The position numbers and the translations under genes were made by a program. From the NCBI GenBank assembly GCA_903928285.1, contig CAIYQH010000310.1:1-10270 (forward strand): a stretch of 10,270 nucleotides of DNA. The letters run 5' to 3'. Under the pieces are notes generated by a model. It was not told where the DNA came from. It saw nothing but the letters and a program-made list of their open reading frames with translations, and searched no databases. The DNA comes from an uncultured Bacteroidales bacterium. GTDB lineage: Bacteria > Bacteroidota > Bacteroidia > Bacteroidales > FEN-979. Positions 1 through 8,036 of the stretch are shown piece by piece. Position 1 is the stretch's first letter. Every line of letters begins with the position of its first letter.

Positions 1-2
1 GC

Positions 3-59
3 AGAAATGTTAAATGGGACTTCAGGACTATATTTACAGGAATAAAAATCATTATGTAA
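3..59 (+). CDS. Possible C-terminal tail of an upstream gene (partial)
   Basis: The third reading frame is open from the window edge to a TAA at 57-59 and encodes about 18 residues with the pattern WDFRTIFTGIKII. By eye this resembles the D-[IL]-[KR]-I-I-x-x-T-x-[KV]-V tail found at the C-terminus of bacterial polyprenyl-phosphate sugar transferases. Frame 1 is also open, to a TAA at 43-45, so the frame choice is uncertain. With so few residues this is only a hint, and the stretch could equally be non-coding. Confidence 0.2.
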   Translation, partial: RNVKWDFRTIFTGIKIIM

Positions 60-159
60 AGTTAAACAGTCTGTTGTGTTTTCTGAATTTGAGGGTTTCT
101 GACTGGCTTCACAGCACATTTATTGTTAATCAGATGCCCATGGGTAACCGTTTTAATGA

Positions 160-167
160 TAAATTTG
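160..167 (+). promoter_or_regulatory. Candidate Bacteroidota -7 promoter element for the mannosidase group
   Basis: TAAATTTG matches the Bacteroidota -7 consensus TAnnTTTG exactly and lies 20 bases before the GH2 start at 187. No clear TTTG-type -33 element sits at the usual spacing of about 19 bases. The implied leader is only about 13 bases. It is supported by position and the -7 match alone. Confidence 0.35.
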
Positions 168-186
168 CGGTGTCAAAACATGTTTT

Positions 187-2001
187 ATGAATCGTTATTA
201 CGCTCCCTTTATACTTATCTGGATAGTGCTCCTCGCCAATGCAGTTTCGGCACAGGAGATCAATACCTTATCGCTTGATGGCAACTGGAAATTCCGCAGG
301 GCGGGAACCAGGGAATGGATGCCGGCCAAAGTTCCGGGTGTGGTTCATCTTGACCTGATGCGTAACAAGGCGATCCCTGATCCCTACATGGCTGATAATG
401 AATCGAAGGTCCAGTGGATCGGCGAGGTGGGTTGGGAATATATGAAGACCTTCCAGTATGGCGCAGATAATTTCGAATCCCGCCACATCGAGCTGGTTTG
501 CAAAGGACTCGACACTTATGCCAACGTTTACCTCAACGATTCGCTCATCCTGGTGTCCGACAATATGTTCCGCGAATGGTATGTCGATATCAAACGATAC
601 CTGCATATTGGCGCCAATGTCCTGAGAATCCAGTTCCCGGCTGTCAACCCCGAAAACAAATCCCGGTACGGACAACTGCCTGCCAAACTTCCTGGCGACG
701 AGAAGGTGGTTTGCCGCAAGGCGGCCTATCACTTTGGCTGGGACTGGGGCCCGACGCTTGTGACCAGCGGAATCTGGAGGCCGGTCTCCATCCGCAAATG
801 GGGAGCGCTGAATGTGATCAATGTCCATTTCATCCAGAAAGAGCTTTCTGATACCCTTGCCAAGTTATCGGCCCAGTTTACCATGTATGCCGAACTCGAC
901 AACCCCTGCGAGGTTAGGATTTACCTCGACACGGCGGAGGTGATGCGGCAATCGATCGTCCTGGCGCGCGGCGCCAACATCCTCAGGGGCGATATCATCC
1001 TTAAAAATCCCGAACGCTGGTGGCCCAATGGCATGGGCAGCCAGAAACTGTATGATTTCAGATACGAGGTCTATTTCGACAATAAGATCGTCGACAGGGG
1101 ACATCAGAAGGTGGGGCTTCGAAACCTCGAACTGGTGCAGGCCAAGGACTCGGCCGGCAGGTCATTTTATTTCAAGGTCAACGGCATGCCGGTATTTATC
1201 AAGGGTGCCAACTACGTCCCCCAGGACAACTTCCTGCCCAGGGTGAAGGATTCCGCTTACCGGGCGCTGATCAGCGATGTGAAGGAGGCCAACATGAACA
1301 TGCTGAGGGTTTGGGGAGGCGGTATCTATGAAAACGACCTCTTTTACGACCTCTGCGATGAAAACGGCATCCTGGTGTGGCAGGATTTCATGTTTGCCTG
1401 CGCCATGTACCCGGGAGGCAAAAAATTCTTAGACAATTTAAGGGATGAGGCCATTCAGAACATCGTCAGGCTTCGGCGTCATCCCAGCATCGCCCTTTGG
1501 TGCGGCAACAATGAAATAGACGAGGGATGGAAGAACTGGGGATGGCAGAAACAGCTGGGCTATTCGGAAGAGGACTCAGCCAGGATCTATAAAGATTACA
1601 AGATGATCTTCAATGTCATCCTTCCCAACAACGTACATGGCTTCGATACCCTGCGGCCCTATATCCCCTCTTCTCCATTGGTCGGCTGGGGCCGGCCGGA
1701 GAGTATGACTAACGGCGACTCCCATTACTGGGGCGTTTGGTGGGGCAAGGAACCCTTTTCGACCTACGAAAGAAAGGTAGGGCGTTTTATGTCGGAGTAT
1801 GGCTTCCAGAGTTTTCCCGACCTGTCAACGATCAACAGGTTCACCGGTGCAACCGACCGTGTTGCAGGTTCCCCGGTGATGAAGGCGCACCAGAAACATC
1901 CGGCAGGATTTGAAACCATTGATGAATACCTGTTGCGCGATTATAAGAAACCGAAGGATTTCGAATCCTATGCCTACGTAAGCCAGCTCCTGCAGGCATA
2001 G
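187..2001 (+). CDS. GH2 beta-mannosidase, N-terminal and catalytic part (604 aa)
   Basis: The enzyme should hydrolyse terminal beta-1,4-linked mannose from the non-reducing end of manno-oligosaccharides or the N-glycan core, with retention of configuration. Residues 1-22 form a signal peptide ending VSA before Gln23, so it is exported, probably to the periplasm. The sugar-binding jelly-roll domain covers roughly residues 28-205 and includes the HFGWDWGP motif (182-189) typical of beta-mannosidases. An Ig-like domain follows, then the TIM barrel from about residue 320. The expected acid/base is Glu443 in CGNNE and the expected nucleophile is Glu537 in MSEYGFQS. Both lie before the premature stop at codon 605, but the last barrel strand and the C-terminal domains do not, so this fragment alone is unlikely to fold into active enzyme. 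The start at 187 leads straight into the signal peptide; there is no Shine-Dalgarno sequence, as is normal in this phylum. Confidence 0.88.
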   Translation: MNRYYAPFILIWIVLLANAVSAQEINTLSLDGNWKFRRAGTREWMPAKVPGVVHLDLMRNKAIPDPYMADNESKVQWIGEVGWEYMKTFQYGADNFESRHIELVCKGLDTYANVYLNDSLILVSDNMFREWYVDIKRYLHIGANVLRIQFPAVNPENKSRYGQLPAKLPGDEKVVCRKAAYHFGWDWGPTLVTSGIWRPVSIRKWGALNVINVHFIQKELSDTLAKLSAQFTMYAELDNPCEVRIYLDTAEVMRQSIVLARGANILRGDIILKNPERWWPNGMGSQKLYDFRYEVYFDNKIVDRGHQKVGLRNLELVQAKDSAGRSFYFKVNGMPVFIKGANYVPQDNFLPRVKDSAYRALISDVKEANMNMLRVWGGGIYENDLFYDLCDENGILVWQDFMFACAMYPGGKKFLDNLRDEAIQNIVRLRRHPSIALWCGNNEIDEGWKNWGWQKQLGYSEEDSARIYKDYKMIFNVILPNNVHGFDTLRPYIPSSPLVGWGRPESMTNGDSHYWGVWWGKEPFSTYERKVGRFMSEYGFQSFPDLSTINRFTGATDRVAGSPVMKAHQKHPAGFETIDEYLLRDYKKPKDFESYAYVSQLLQA

Positions 2002-2004
2002 GGG

Positions 2005-2721
2005 ATGAAAACGGCCATCGAGGCCCACCGCCGTGCAAAACCGTGGTGCATGGGCACCATGTTCTGGCAGCTTAACGATTGCTGGCCCGTGGTCTCCTGG
2101 TCCGCACGGGATTATTATGGTAAAAAGAAGGCGTTGCAATACCTGCTTCCCCATCTCTATGCAAAGGTCCTGGTTTCGCCCGTGGTTGAAAACGGTCATG
2201 TCAGGGTGTATGTGAATTCCGACTGCATGGTTGACCAAAAGGCGCTGTTGACGGTTAAACTCATCGGGTTTGAGGGGAAAACATGGTTTGAAAAGAAAAT
2301 AATCACCGATATTGCGCCAAACAGCTGCAAGGTCTGTTTTGACACCCTGCAGGCTTTGCTTACCGGGGTGCTGAATCCTGAGGCCCTCGTGTTGCAGGTT
2401 ACCCTTGCAGGCACCGATCCGCGTGCTGAAAAGCTGAACGAACAAGGCCTCCTCTATTTTGTCTCCCCAAAGGAGATGCGGCTACAGGCAGCAGTTATCG
2501 ATAAACAGGTTGTTGAAACGGAGAATGGTTATTCCATCAAACTTTCGAGCAATAAACTGGTTAAAAACCTTTTTCTTTCCACTCAGGTCAGGGGCGAATT
2601 TTCAGATAATTATTTCGATCTTTTACCGGGTGTGCCTGTTGAGATCCAGTTTGCTACAAAGAAAAAGCTTCCCGGGATGGGCGACCTTATCATGTTAAAG
2701 AGCCTGGCCGACACCTATTGA
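2005..2721 (+). CDS. C-terminal part of the GH2 beta-mannosidase, split off by TAG
   Basis: This segment is in the same frame as the preceding one and starts two codons after the amber. It encodes the end of the GH2 barrel, with HRRAKPWCMGT and WQLNDCWPVVSW (the Trp-rich strand at full-gene codons 627 onward that lines the sugar site), followed by beta-rich sequence fitting the C-terminal Ig-like domains of family beta-mannosidases. The ATG at 2005 encodes a Met that is probably internal in the intact protein. There is no signal peptide, so independent translation would leave it in the cytoplasm, away from the exported N-terminal part. It is best read as the remainder of the broken gene, not as a separate gene. 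The downstream GH92 gene starts 13 bases later. Confidence 0.8.
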   Translation: MKTAIEAHRRAKPWCMGTMFWQLNDCWPVVSWSARDYYGKKKALQYLLPHLYAKVLVSPVVENGHVRVYVNSDCMVDQKALLTVKLIGFEGKTWFEKKIITDIAPNSCKVCFDTLQALLTGVLNPEALVLQVTLAGTDPRAEKLNEQGLLYFVSPKEMRLQAAVIDKQVVETENGYSIKLSSNKLVKNLFLSTQVRGEFSDNYFDLLPGVPVEIQFATKKKLPGMGDLIMLKSLADTY

Positions 2722-2734
2722 TTAAATCAACCCT

Positions 2735-5695
2735 ATGTTCGTGAATCAAAACAGTAAAAAGAGTGTTCCGGTGCTGGCGCTGGTCTTCCTGCTGGCAGCC
2801 TTTACACCGTCGTGCCATTCGCAGAAGCCGGCATTGCTGACCGACCGCGTCAACCCGTTCATCGGTACAGGCGGCCACGGGCACACCTTCCCGGGAGCGA
2901 GCGTGCCTTTCGGGATGGTGCAACTCAGTCCCGACACCCGTCTCGACGGGTGGGACGGATGTTCGGCCTATCATACCAGCGATTCGGTGATCTATGGGTT
3001 CAGCCATACCCATCTAAGCGGCACCGGTTGCTCCGATTACGGTGATATCCTGATCATGCCCGTTGCCGGTGACGTAACTCTAAGCAACTATGATTATGCC
3101 TCAAACTTTAAAAAAAAGGATGAGGTGGCATCACCGGGATATTACAGGGTTGACCTGATAAAGAACAGGGTCACTGCCCGGCTCACCGCCACGGCCCGTG
3201 CCGGTTTTCACCGTTATACCTTTCCGGCAACAGGCCCCGACAACATCGTCGTTGACCTGAAACACCGCGACAAGGTGATGGAATCGGGACTTAAGATCAC
3301 CGGCCCCGCCGAGGTGGAGGGCTTTCGTATCTCCCAGGCCTGGGCTGCAAAACAGATGGTTTACTTCGTGGCAAGATTCTCCAAACCATTCAAATCGCAT
3401 ACCCTCTCCTCCTCCGGGAAACTCTCAACAGAGGTCATGGAGGTCAACGGCGATGACATCAAGGCCCTCTTCAATTTCGAAACCACGGGCGGTGAAAACA
3501 TCCTGGTCAAGGTTGGCATCTCGGGAGTCAGTATCGAGGGTGCCCGCCTGAACCTTGATGCGGAAATCCCCGGCTGGGATTTTGAAGAGGTTGCCGGCAA
3601 AGCCGCTGAACTATGGAACAAGGAACTCTCTAAAATAACGGTTGAGGAGGGCACGCATGACCAGCAGGTGATGTTTTATACAGCACTTTATCACACCATG
3701 CTGCAGCCCAATATCTATTGCGATGTGGATGGACAATACAGGGGCAGGGATCTGAAGGTACACAAGGCAGAAGGCTTTGACTATTACACAGTATTTTCTC
3801 TCTGGGATACCTACCGTGCTGCAAACCCGCTTTATACCTTGATTCAACCCAAGCGTGTCAGCGATTTTGTCAACACCTTCCTGACCCAGTTCAAAGAGGG
3901 TGGCATGTTACCCGTTTGGGAACTTTCGGGCAACGAAACGGGATGTATGATCGGTTATCATGCAGTGCCGGTGATCGCCGACGCGTGGATGAGCGGGATC
4001 CGTGGTTTTGACGGCTTCTGGGCGCTCGACGCGATGAAACACAGTGCCGAACAGGATCATCTCGGGCTGAAGGATTATAAGACAAAGGGCTATATCCCTG
4101 CCGACCACGAAGGGGAATCGGTATCCAAAACCCTTGAATATGCTTACGACGACTGGTGTATTGCCATGATGGCCCGTTCGCTCGACAAGCAGGAAGATTA
4201 TAAAAAATACCTGGTCCGCGCCCAAAACTATAAAAACGTCTACGACAGGATTACCGGCTTCATGCGTGCCAAGTCGAATGAAACCTGGTTCACCCCCTTT
4301 GATCCAGCCGAGGTGAATTTCAACTACACAGAGGCAAACAGCTGGCAATACAGCTTTTATGTGCCGCAGGATCTTGCCGGGCTGATGTACCTGATGGGGG
4401 GGCGGAACAATTTCAAACTCAAACTGGATGCCCTGTTTACCGCCGATTCAAAAACCACGGGCCGCGACCAGGCCGACATCAGCGGGCTCATCGGGCAGTA
4501 TGCCCATGGTAATGAACCCAGTCACCACATGGCCTACCTTTACGATTATGCAGGAACACCCTGGGAAACCCAGCGGGTGGTGCACCGTATCTGTCGTGAT
4601 TTCTATAAAAACAGTCCCGACGGGCTGATCGGCAACGAGGATTGCGGCCAGATGTCGGCCTGGTATGTCCTGAGCGCCCTGGGCATCTATACCGTAACGC
4701 CCGGCTCGGGAATCTATGCCTTCGGCACGCCTGTCTTCCCGAAAGCGGTGATCAACCTTGACAACGGCAAGAAATTCGTGATAAAGGCCAACAATGGCAG
4801 TGATCAGAATTTCTATATCCAGTCGGCAAGCCTGAATGGAAAGCCCTATACTAAGTGCTTTATTAAACAGTCGGATATCAAATTGGGCGGGGAATTGGTA
4901 TTCAACATGGGGCCTTTGCCCAACAAGGCCTGGGGCAGCGGCTACGGGGGGTTCCCCGATTCCTACATCTCTGAATTCCAGATCACCCCGGTGCCATCGG
5001 TCCACCAGGGAAGCCGTACCTTTATGGATTCAACTGTCGTCGGACTCTCGTGCGCCATGCCGGAGGCCGAAATTCATTTTTCCCTCGACGGTTCGGAGCC
5101 GTCGGACAGGTCGGCCATTTATGAACGGCCGCTGCTGATCAGGAAAACAACCACGTTACGTGCCTTTGCAAAGGGAAAGGAGACCACCAGAAGTTTCCCG
5201 ATCGAGGCAAAGTTTATCAGAATCCCTAAGAATCGCAAAATCACCCTGAATACCCATTATGCCGGTCAGTATTCGGCAGGCGGCGACCTGGCGCTGATCG
5301 ACTTCATCCGTGGTTCCACCAGCTTTAAAACCGGAGCCTGGCAAGGCTATGAGGGTGAAAATATCGATGCGGTCATCGACCTGGGCGCTGCAACACAGCT
5401 GCATCATCTTTCCATCGGCTGTCTGCAGGACCAGGGAGCCTGGATATTTATGCCAAGTGAGGTGACCTACTGGCTTTCCGACGACGGCAAAAACTATACA
5501 AAGGCCGGCACGGTAATCAACGACGTGGATGAAAAACTGGATGAGGTGAAATTAAAGGAATTTTCGCTTGATATAAAGATCGCAAAGGTTCGGTATGTAA
5601 AAATTGTTGCGAAAAACCGCGGCCTTTGCCCTTCCTGGCATCCCGGGGCAGGAAGTAAATCCTGGATTTTTGCGGATGAAATCACTGTTGAATAG
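2735..5695 (+). CDS. GH92 exo-alpha-mannosidase with C-terminal accessory domains (putative lipoprotein)
   Basis: GH92 enzymes are calcium-dependent, inverting exo-alpha-mannosidases that trim N-glycans and yeast-type mannans. The N-terminal beta-sandwich domain begins with the hallmark VNPFIGTGGHGHTFPGA near residue 39 and continues through SHTHLSGTGCSDYGD. The (alpha/alpha)6 catalytic domain, roughly residues 285-750, contains SLWDTYR, GNEPSHH (Glu594, expected general acid) and GNEDCGQMSAWY (Glu635/Asp636, in the acidic cluster expected to hold the base). At about 753-830 there is a chitobiase/FN3-associated-type module (IHFSLDGSEPS), and at about 836-986 an F5/8 type C (discoidin-like) module, so the protein is longer than a minimal GH92 of about 750 residues. 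The N-terminus is hydrophobic and ends in TPSC at Cys27, a plausible though imperfect lipobox, suggesting a lipid-anchored periplasmic or surface protein. It lies 13 bases after the GH2 gene and 3 bases before the permease, so one operon is likely. Linkage specificity cannot be read from the sequence. Confidence 0.93.
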   Translation: MFVNQNSKKSVPVLALVFLLAAFTPSCHSQKPALLTDRVNPFIGTGGHGHTFPGASVPFGMVQLSPDTRLDGWDGCSAYHTSDSVIYGFSHTHLSGTGCSDYGDILIMPVAGDVTLSNYDYASNFKKKDEVASPGYYRVDLIKNRVTARLTATARAGFHRYTFPATGPDNIVVDLKHRDKVMESGLKITGPAEVEGFRISQAWAAKQMVYFVARFSKPFKSHTLSSSGKLSTEVMEVNGDDIKALFNFETTGGENILVKVGISGVSIEGARLNLDAEIPGWDFEEVAGKAAELWNKELSKITVEEGTHDQQVMFYTALYHTMLQPNIYCDVDGQYRGRDLKVHKAEGFDYYTVFSLWDTYRAANPLYTLIQPKRVSDFVNTFLTQFKEGGMLPVWELSGNETGCMIGYHAVPVIADAWMSGIRGFDGFWALDAMKHSAEQDHLGLKDYKTKGYIPADHEGESVSKTLEYAYDDWCIAMMARSLDKQEDYKKYLVRAQNYKNVYDRITGFMRAKSNETWFTPFDPAEVNFNYTEANSWQYSFYVPQDLAGLMYLMGGRNNFKLKLDALFTADSKTTGRDQADISGLIGQYAHGNEPSHHMAYLYDYAGTPWETQRVVHRICRDFYKNSPDGLIGNEDCGQMSAWYVLSALGIYTVTPGSGIYAFGTPVFPKAVINLDNGKKFVIKANNGSDQNFYIQSASLNGKPYTKCFIKQSDIKLGGELVFNMGPLPNKAWGSGYGGFPDSYISEFQITPVPSVHQGSRTFMDSTVVGLSCAMPEAEIHFSLDGSEPSDRSAIYERPLLIRKTTTLRAFAKGKETTRSFPIEAKFIRIPKNRKITLNTHYAGQYSAGGDLALIDFIRGSTSFKTGAWQGYEGENIDAVIDLGAATQLHHLSIGCLQDQGAWIFMPSEVTYWLSDDGKNYTKAGTVINDVDEKLDEVKLKEFSLDIKIAKVRYVKIVAKNRGLCPSWHPGAGSKSWIFADEITVE

Positions 5696-5698
5696 ATC

Positions 5699-6580
5699 AT
5701 GAAACTACGATCCGACTTAATCCTTTTCCTGGCCGCCATTATCTGGGGGTTTGCCTTCGTGGCACAGCGAGCCGGCATGAACTATGTTGGCCCGTTTACT
5801 TACAACGGCGTGCGGTTTACCATGGGTACCCTGGTCATCCTGCCCTTCCTGTTTTACAATGCCTCGAAAAGCACCCCTCTGGTGAAGATCTCTCACCCTG
5901 CCGACCGGAGGAAGATCCTGGTTGGCTGCCTGATGACAGGCTTGCTCCTGTTTGGCGGGGTTTCGCTGCAGCAGCTGGGCTTGCAGGAGACCTCGGCCGG
6001 TAAGGCAGGTTTTATCACTGGTCTTTATGTAGTTTTCGTACCTATTGTCGGACTCCTGTTTGGCCAGCGCCCCCATTTCACCATCTGGATTGGCGCCGCG
6101 TTATCGGTTACCGGGCTTTACCTGCTGAGCATGACAGGTGGTTTCACCATCGCCCATGGCGATAAACTGGTGCTGTATTGCGCCATCATCTTCACCTTCC
6201 ATGTGCTCTTCATCGCCTGGCTCTCGCCATTGATGGACAGTTTCCTGTTAGCTGCGATCCAGTTTGCCATCTGTGCCCTGATCAACCTCATCTTCGCCTT
6301 TGCCATTGAGCCGGTAAACCTGGTTTCGATCCTGCAGGGCTGGATCCCGATCGCTTACGGGGGCATCCTGTCGGTAGGATTAGCCTATACACTGCAGGTA
6401 ATTGCACAGAAAACTGCGCATCCTGCCTATGCCTCCATCATTTTAAGCCTGGAGGCAGCCTTTGCAGTATTGGCCGGGTGGCTGCTCCTGAACGAACACC
6501 TTACCCGGCGGATGATAATCGGCTGCCTTTTAATGCTCATGGGGATGATCGTAGTGCAGGTAAGAGACCTGGTAAATTAA
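5699..6580 (+). CDS. EamA/DMT-superfamily permease (10 TM)
   Basis: This is a 293-residue, very hydrophobic inner-membrane protein with the internal two-fold repeat of the EamA (drug/metabolite transporter) fold. The first half covers about residues 5-140 and opens with the family-typical LAAIIWGFAFVAQR and then FTYNGVRF. The second half covers about 150-290 and includes the characteristic ILSLEAAFAVLAGWLLLNE segment. About ten membrane helices can be counted. Family members move amino acids, sugars, nucleosides or other small metabolites, and nothing here identifies the substrate. The start lies 3 bases after the GH92 stop, so translation and transcription are probably coupled to the mannosidase genes. 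That makes a small metabolite linked to glycan breakdown conceivable, but EamA genes are also often chance operon members. The length is normal for the family. Confidence 0.9.
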   Translation: MKLRSDLILFLAAIIWGFAFVAQRAGMNYVGPFTYNGVRFTMGTLVILPFLFYNASKSTPLVKISHPADRRKILVGCLMTGLLLFGGVSLQQLGLQETSAGKAGFITGLYVVFVPIVGLLFGQRPHFTIWIGAALSVTGLYLLSMTGGFTIAHGDKLVLYCAIIFTFHVLFIAWLSPLMDSFLLAAIQFAICALINLIFAFAIEPVNLVSILQGWIPIAYGGILSVGLAYTLQVIAQKTAHPAYASIILSLEAAFAVLAGWLLLNEHLTRRMIIGCLLMLMGMIVVQVRDLVN

Positions 6581-6686
6581 CGGAAGGTGAGGGTCACGGG
6601 TGGGTACTTTTATTGCAAAATAGTTTAAGGTTCATTACTGTTACAATTGTGATCAATCAGATATAAAATTTAATAAACTTCAGTAT

Positions 6687-8033
6687 ATGAATATTTTAAA
6701 AACAGGGTTGGCCTTCATGGCTGTTACGGCGATGAGTATGCCGGGAAGCGGTTTTTCACAGAAAGATAACACAGCGATAATGACAGCCGTGCCCGTTACG
6801 GATGATGCAACATCGTTTAACACGGCTTTCAAACCATCCACTTTGCGGATCGACTATTTCCTTGCCGGCGATGCAAAATCGGAGATCGTCTATTTCAGCC
6901 AGATGAAGGAGGAACCAAATTGGGGCGGGCCACACAAAAACCTCACGGATCCCTTTAATTACGGCAGTTACCGTTACATGGCCTACGATTCTGCGTCGAA
7001 CAGGCTGCTCTTTTCAAGGGGGTTCAGCTCGCTGTTCCAGGAATGGAAAGGCACGGCAGAAGCCAAAAAGATGAAACGGGCCTTCCCCATGACCGCCGTG
7101 GTGCCCTACCCTAAACACACCATCCGGTTTGTCATTGAAAAACGGTCGTACGAAACCGATAAGTTTGAAACCCTGTTCGAACGGTATATCAATCCTACCG
7201 ACTATTTCATCAACCATGAAGTCATTCATACCTACCCGTTCATTAAGATCAAAGATGCCGGTGATCCCGCAAACCATGTGGATATTGCCTTCATCGCCGA
7301 AGGATATACGGCCGGGGAGATGGAAAAATTCAGGAAAGATGCTGCAAGAATGAGGGATTATTTCATGTCGGTTGAGCCCTATTCCAGCAATAACGATCAA
7401 TTCAATTTTTATGCCATTGAATCACCCTCCGACGAATCAGGGATCACCATCCCGGGTAAGGATGTTTACGTAAACACCAATATCCATAGCAGTTTCTACA
7501 CCTTCGACATGGACCGGTACCTGACCACCTTCGACACCAAATCGGTGTACGATATTGCAGCCACGGTGCCCTATGATGTCATTTTCGTGCTGATCAACAG
7601 CAGCCGCTACGGGGGAGGCGGGTTTTACAACCATTACGGAGAGGGTACGGTCAACCATCAACTTTCGCAGATCGTGGCCATCCACGAATTCGGTCATGAG
7701 TTTGCCGGCCTTGCCGACGAGTACTATACCTCTGAAGTAACCTATAGCGATTATTACAACCTCAAATTCGAGCCCTGGGAGCCCAATATCACGACCAATG
7801 TAAACTTCGACTCAAAATGGAAAAAGATGGTGACCCCCGAAATACCCCTTCCCACGCCCCGGACCGACAAATTCAAAACGGCCACAGGGATGTTTGAAGG
7901 AGGCGGATACCTTTCCAGGGGAATTTACAGCCCCATGATGGATTGCCGCATGAAAAGCAACGAAGCAAAGGGATTCTGCCCGGTTTGCAGCGATGCGATC
8001 GTCAGGATGATCAGGTTTTATACCGAACAGTAA
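6687..8033 (+). CDS. Secreted M64-family (IgA peptidase-like) zinc metallopeptidase
   Basis: This 448-residue protein has an N-terminal signal peptide (MNILKTGLAFMAVTAMS, ending near GFSQ). An N-terminal beta-rich M64_N-like domain covers about residues 45-165, and the M64 peptidase domain follows from about residue 190. The peptidase part shows the family opening VDIAFIAEGYTAGEM, a conserved ESPSDESGITIPG stretch, and the zinc motif HEFGHEFAGLADEYY. There His333 and His337 are the expected ligands, Glu334 the catalytic base and Asp344 a likely third ligand. The C-terminal part has a PMMDCRMK...FCPVCSDAI cysteine-containing segment, as in family members. The founding characterised member is an immunoglobulin A peptidase from a gut Clostridium relative; Bacteroidota homologues are numerous and mostly of unknown substrate, so IgA cleavage should not be assumed. 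The gene follows a 106-base gap after the permease and probably has its own promoter, but I found no convincing one. It is 3 bases from the activase gene. Confidence 0.9.
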   Translation: MNILKTGLAFMAVTAMSMPGSGFSQKDNTAIMTAVPVTDDATSFNTAFKPSTLRIDYFLAGDAKSEIVYFSQMKEEPNWGGPHKNLTDPFNYGSYRYMAYDSASNRLLFSRGFSSLFQEWKGTAEAKKMKRAFPMTAVVPYPKHTIRFVIEKRSYETDKFETLFERYINPTDYFINHEVIHTYPFIKIKDAGDPANHVDIAFIAEGYTAGEMEKFRKDAARMRDYFMSVEPYSSNNDQFNFYAIESPSDESGITIPGKDVYVNTNIHSSFYTFDMDRYLTTFDTKSVYDIAATVPYDVIFVLINSSRYGGGGFYNHYGEGTVNHQLSQIVAIHEFGHEFAGLADEYYTSEVTYSDYYNLKFEPWEPNITTNVNFDSKWKKMVTPEIPLPTPRTDKFKTATGMFEGGGYLSRGIYSPMMDCRMKSNEAKGFCPVCSDAIVRMIRFYTEQ

Positions 8034-8036
8034 GCC

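Larger units (their letters stand above)
187..2721 (+). pseudogene. GH2 beta-mannosidase gene interrupted by an in-frame amber codon
   Basis: The frame opened at 187 continues to a TGA at 2719-2721 and would give an exported GH2 beta-mannosidase of 845 codons, a usual size for the family. It is interrupted once, by a TAG at 1999-2001 (codon 605). Reading resumes in the same frame at the next codon, with no frameshift and no other stop. The context is QLLQA-stop-GMKTAIEAHRR, where relatives often have QAEGM, so a single GAG-to-TAG change would explain it. The downstream part keeps the conserved end of the GH2 barrel, so the break is recent, a sequencing or assembly error, or read through in the cell. 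Elsewhere in the window TAG acts as an ordinary terminator (GH92 and the minus-strand barrel gene), which argues against general amber recoding. Confidence 0.75.

Noticed and set aside
268..828. A 186-codon open frame on the minus strand inside the beta-mannosidase gene, and similar long antisense frames in the GH92 and M64 genes
   Set aside because: They lie fully within well-supported genes, show no family motifs or signal peptides, and are the expected shadow of moderately GC-rich codon use.
1999..2007. Stop-restart arrangement (TAG GGG ATG) as a designed split-gene or reinitiation signal
   Set aside because: The ATG is probably the internal Met of a QAEGM motif, and the second product would lack a signal peptide, so two cooperating subunits are unlikely.
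1825..2445. A 206-codon minus-strand frame spanning the amber codon, which could suggest that the GH2 gene truly ends there
   Set aside because: The plus-strand frame on both sides of the TAG encodes recognisable GH2 motifs, while the antisense product has no recognisable features.
1999..5695. Genome-wide reassignment of TAG as a sense codon
   Set aside because: TAG terminates the GH92 gene (5693-5695) and the minus-strand barrel gene (8883-8885) at the expected family ends.
6581..6686. Promoter or CRP/FNR-like site before the M64 gene (TACTTTTA, TAGTTTAA, ATTGTGATCAAT)
   Set aside because: None matches TAnnTTTG fully with a -33 element, and the ATTG/CAAT dyad is too short to support a regulator site.
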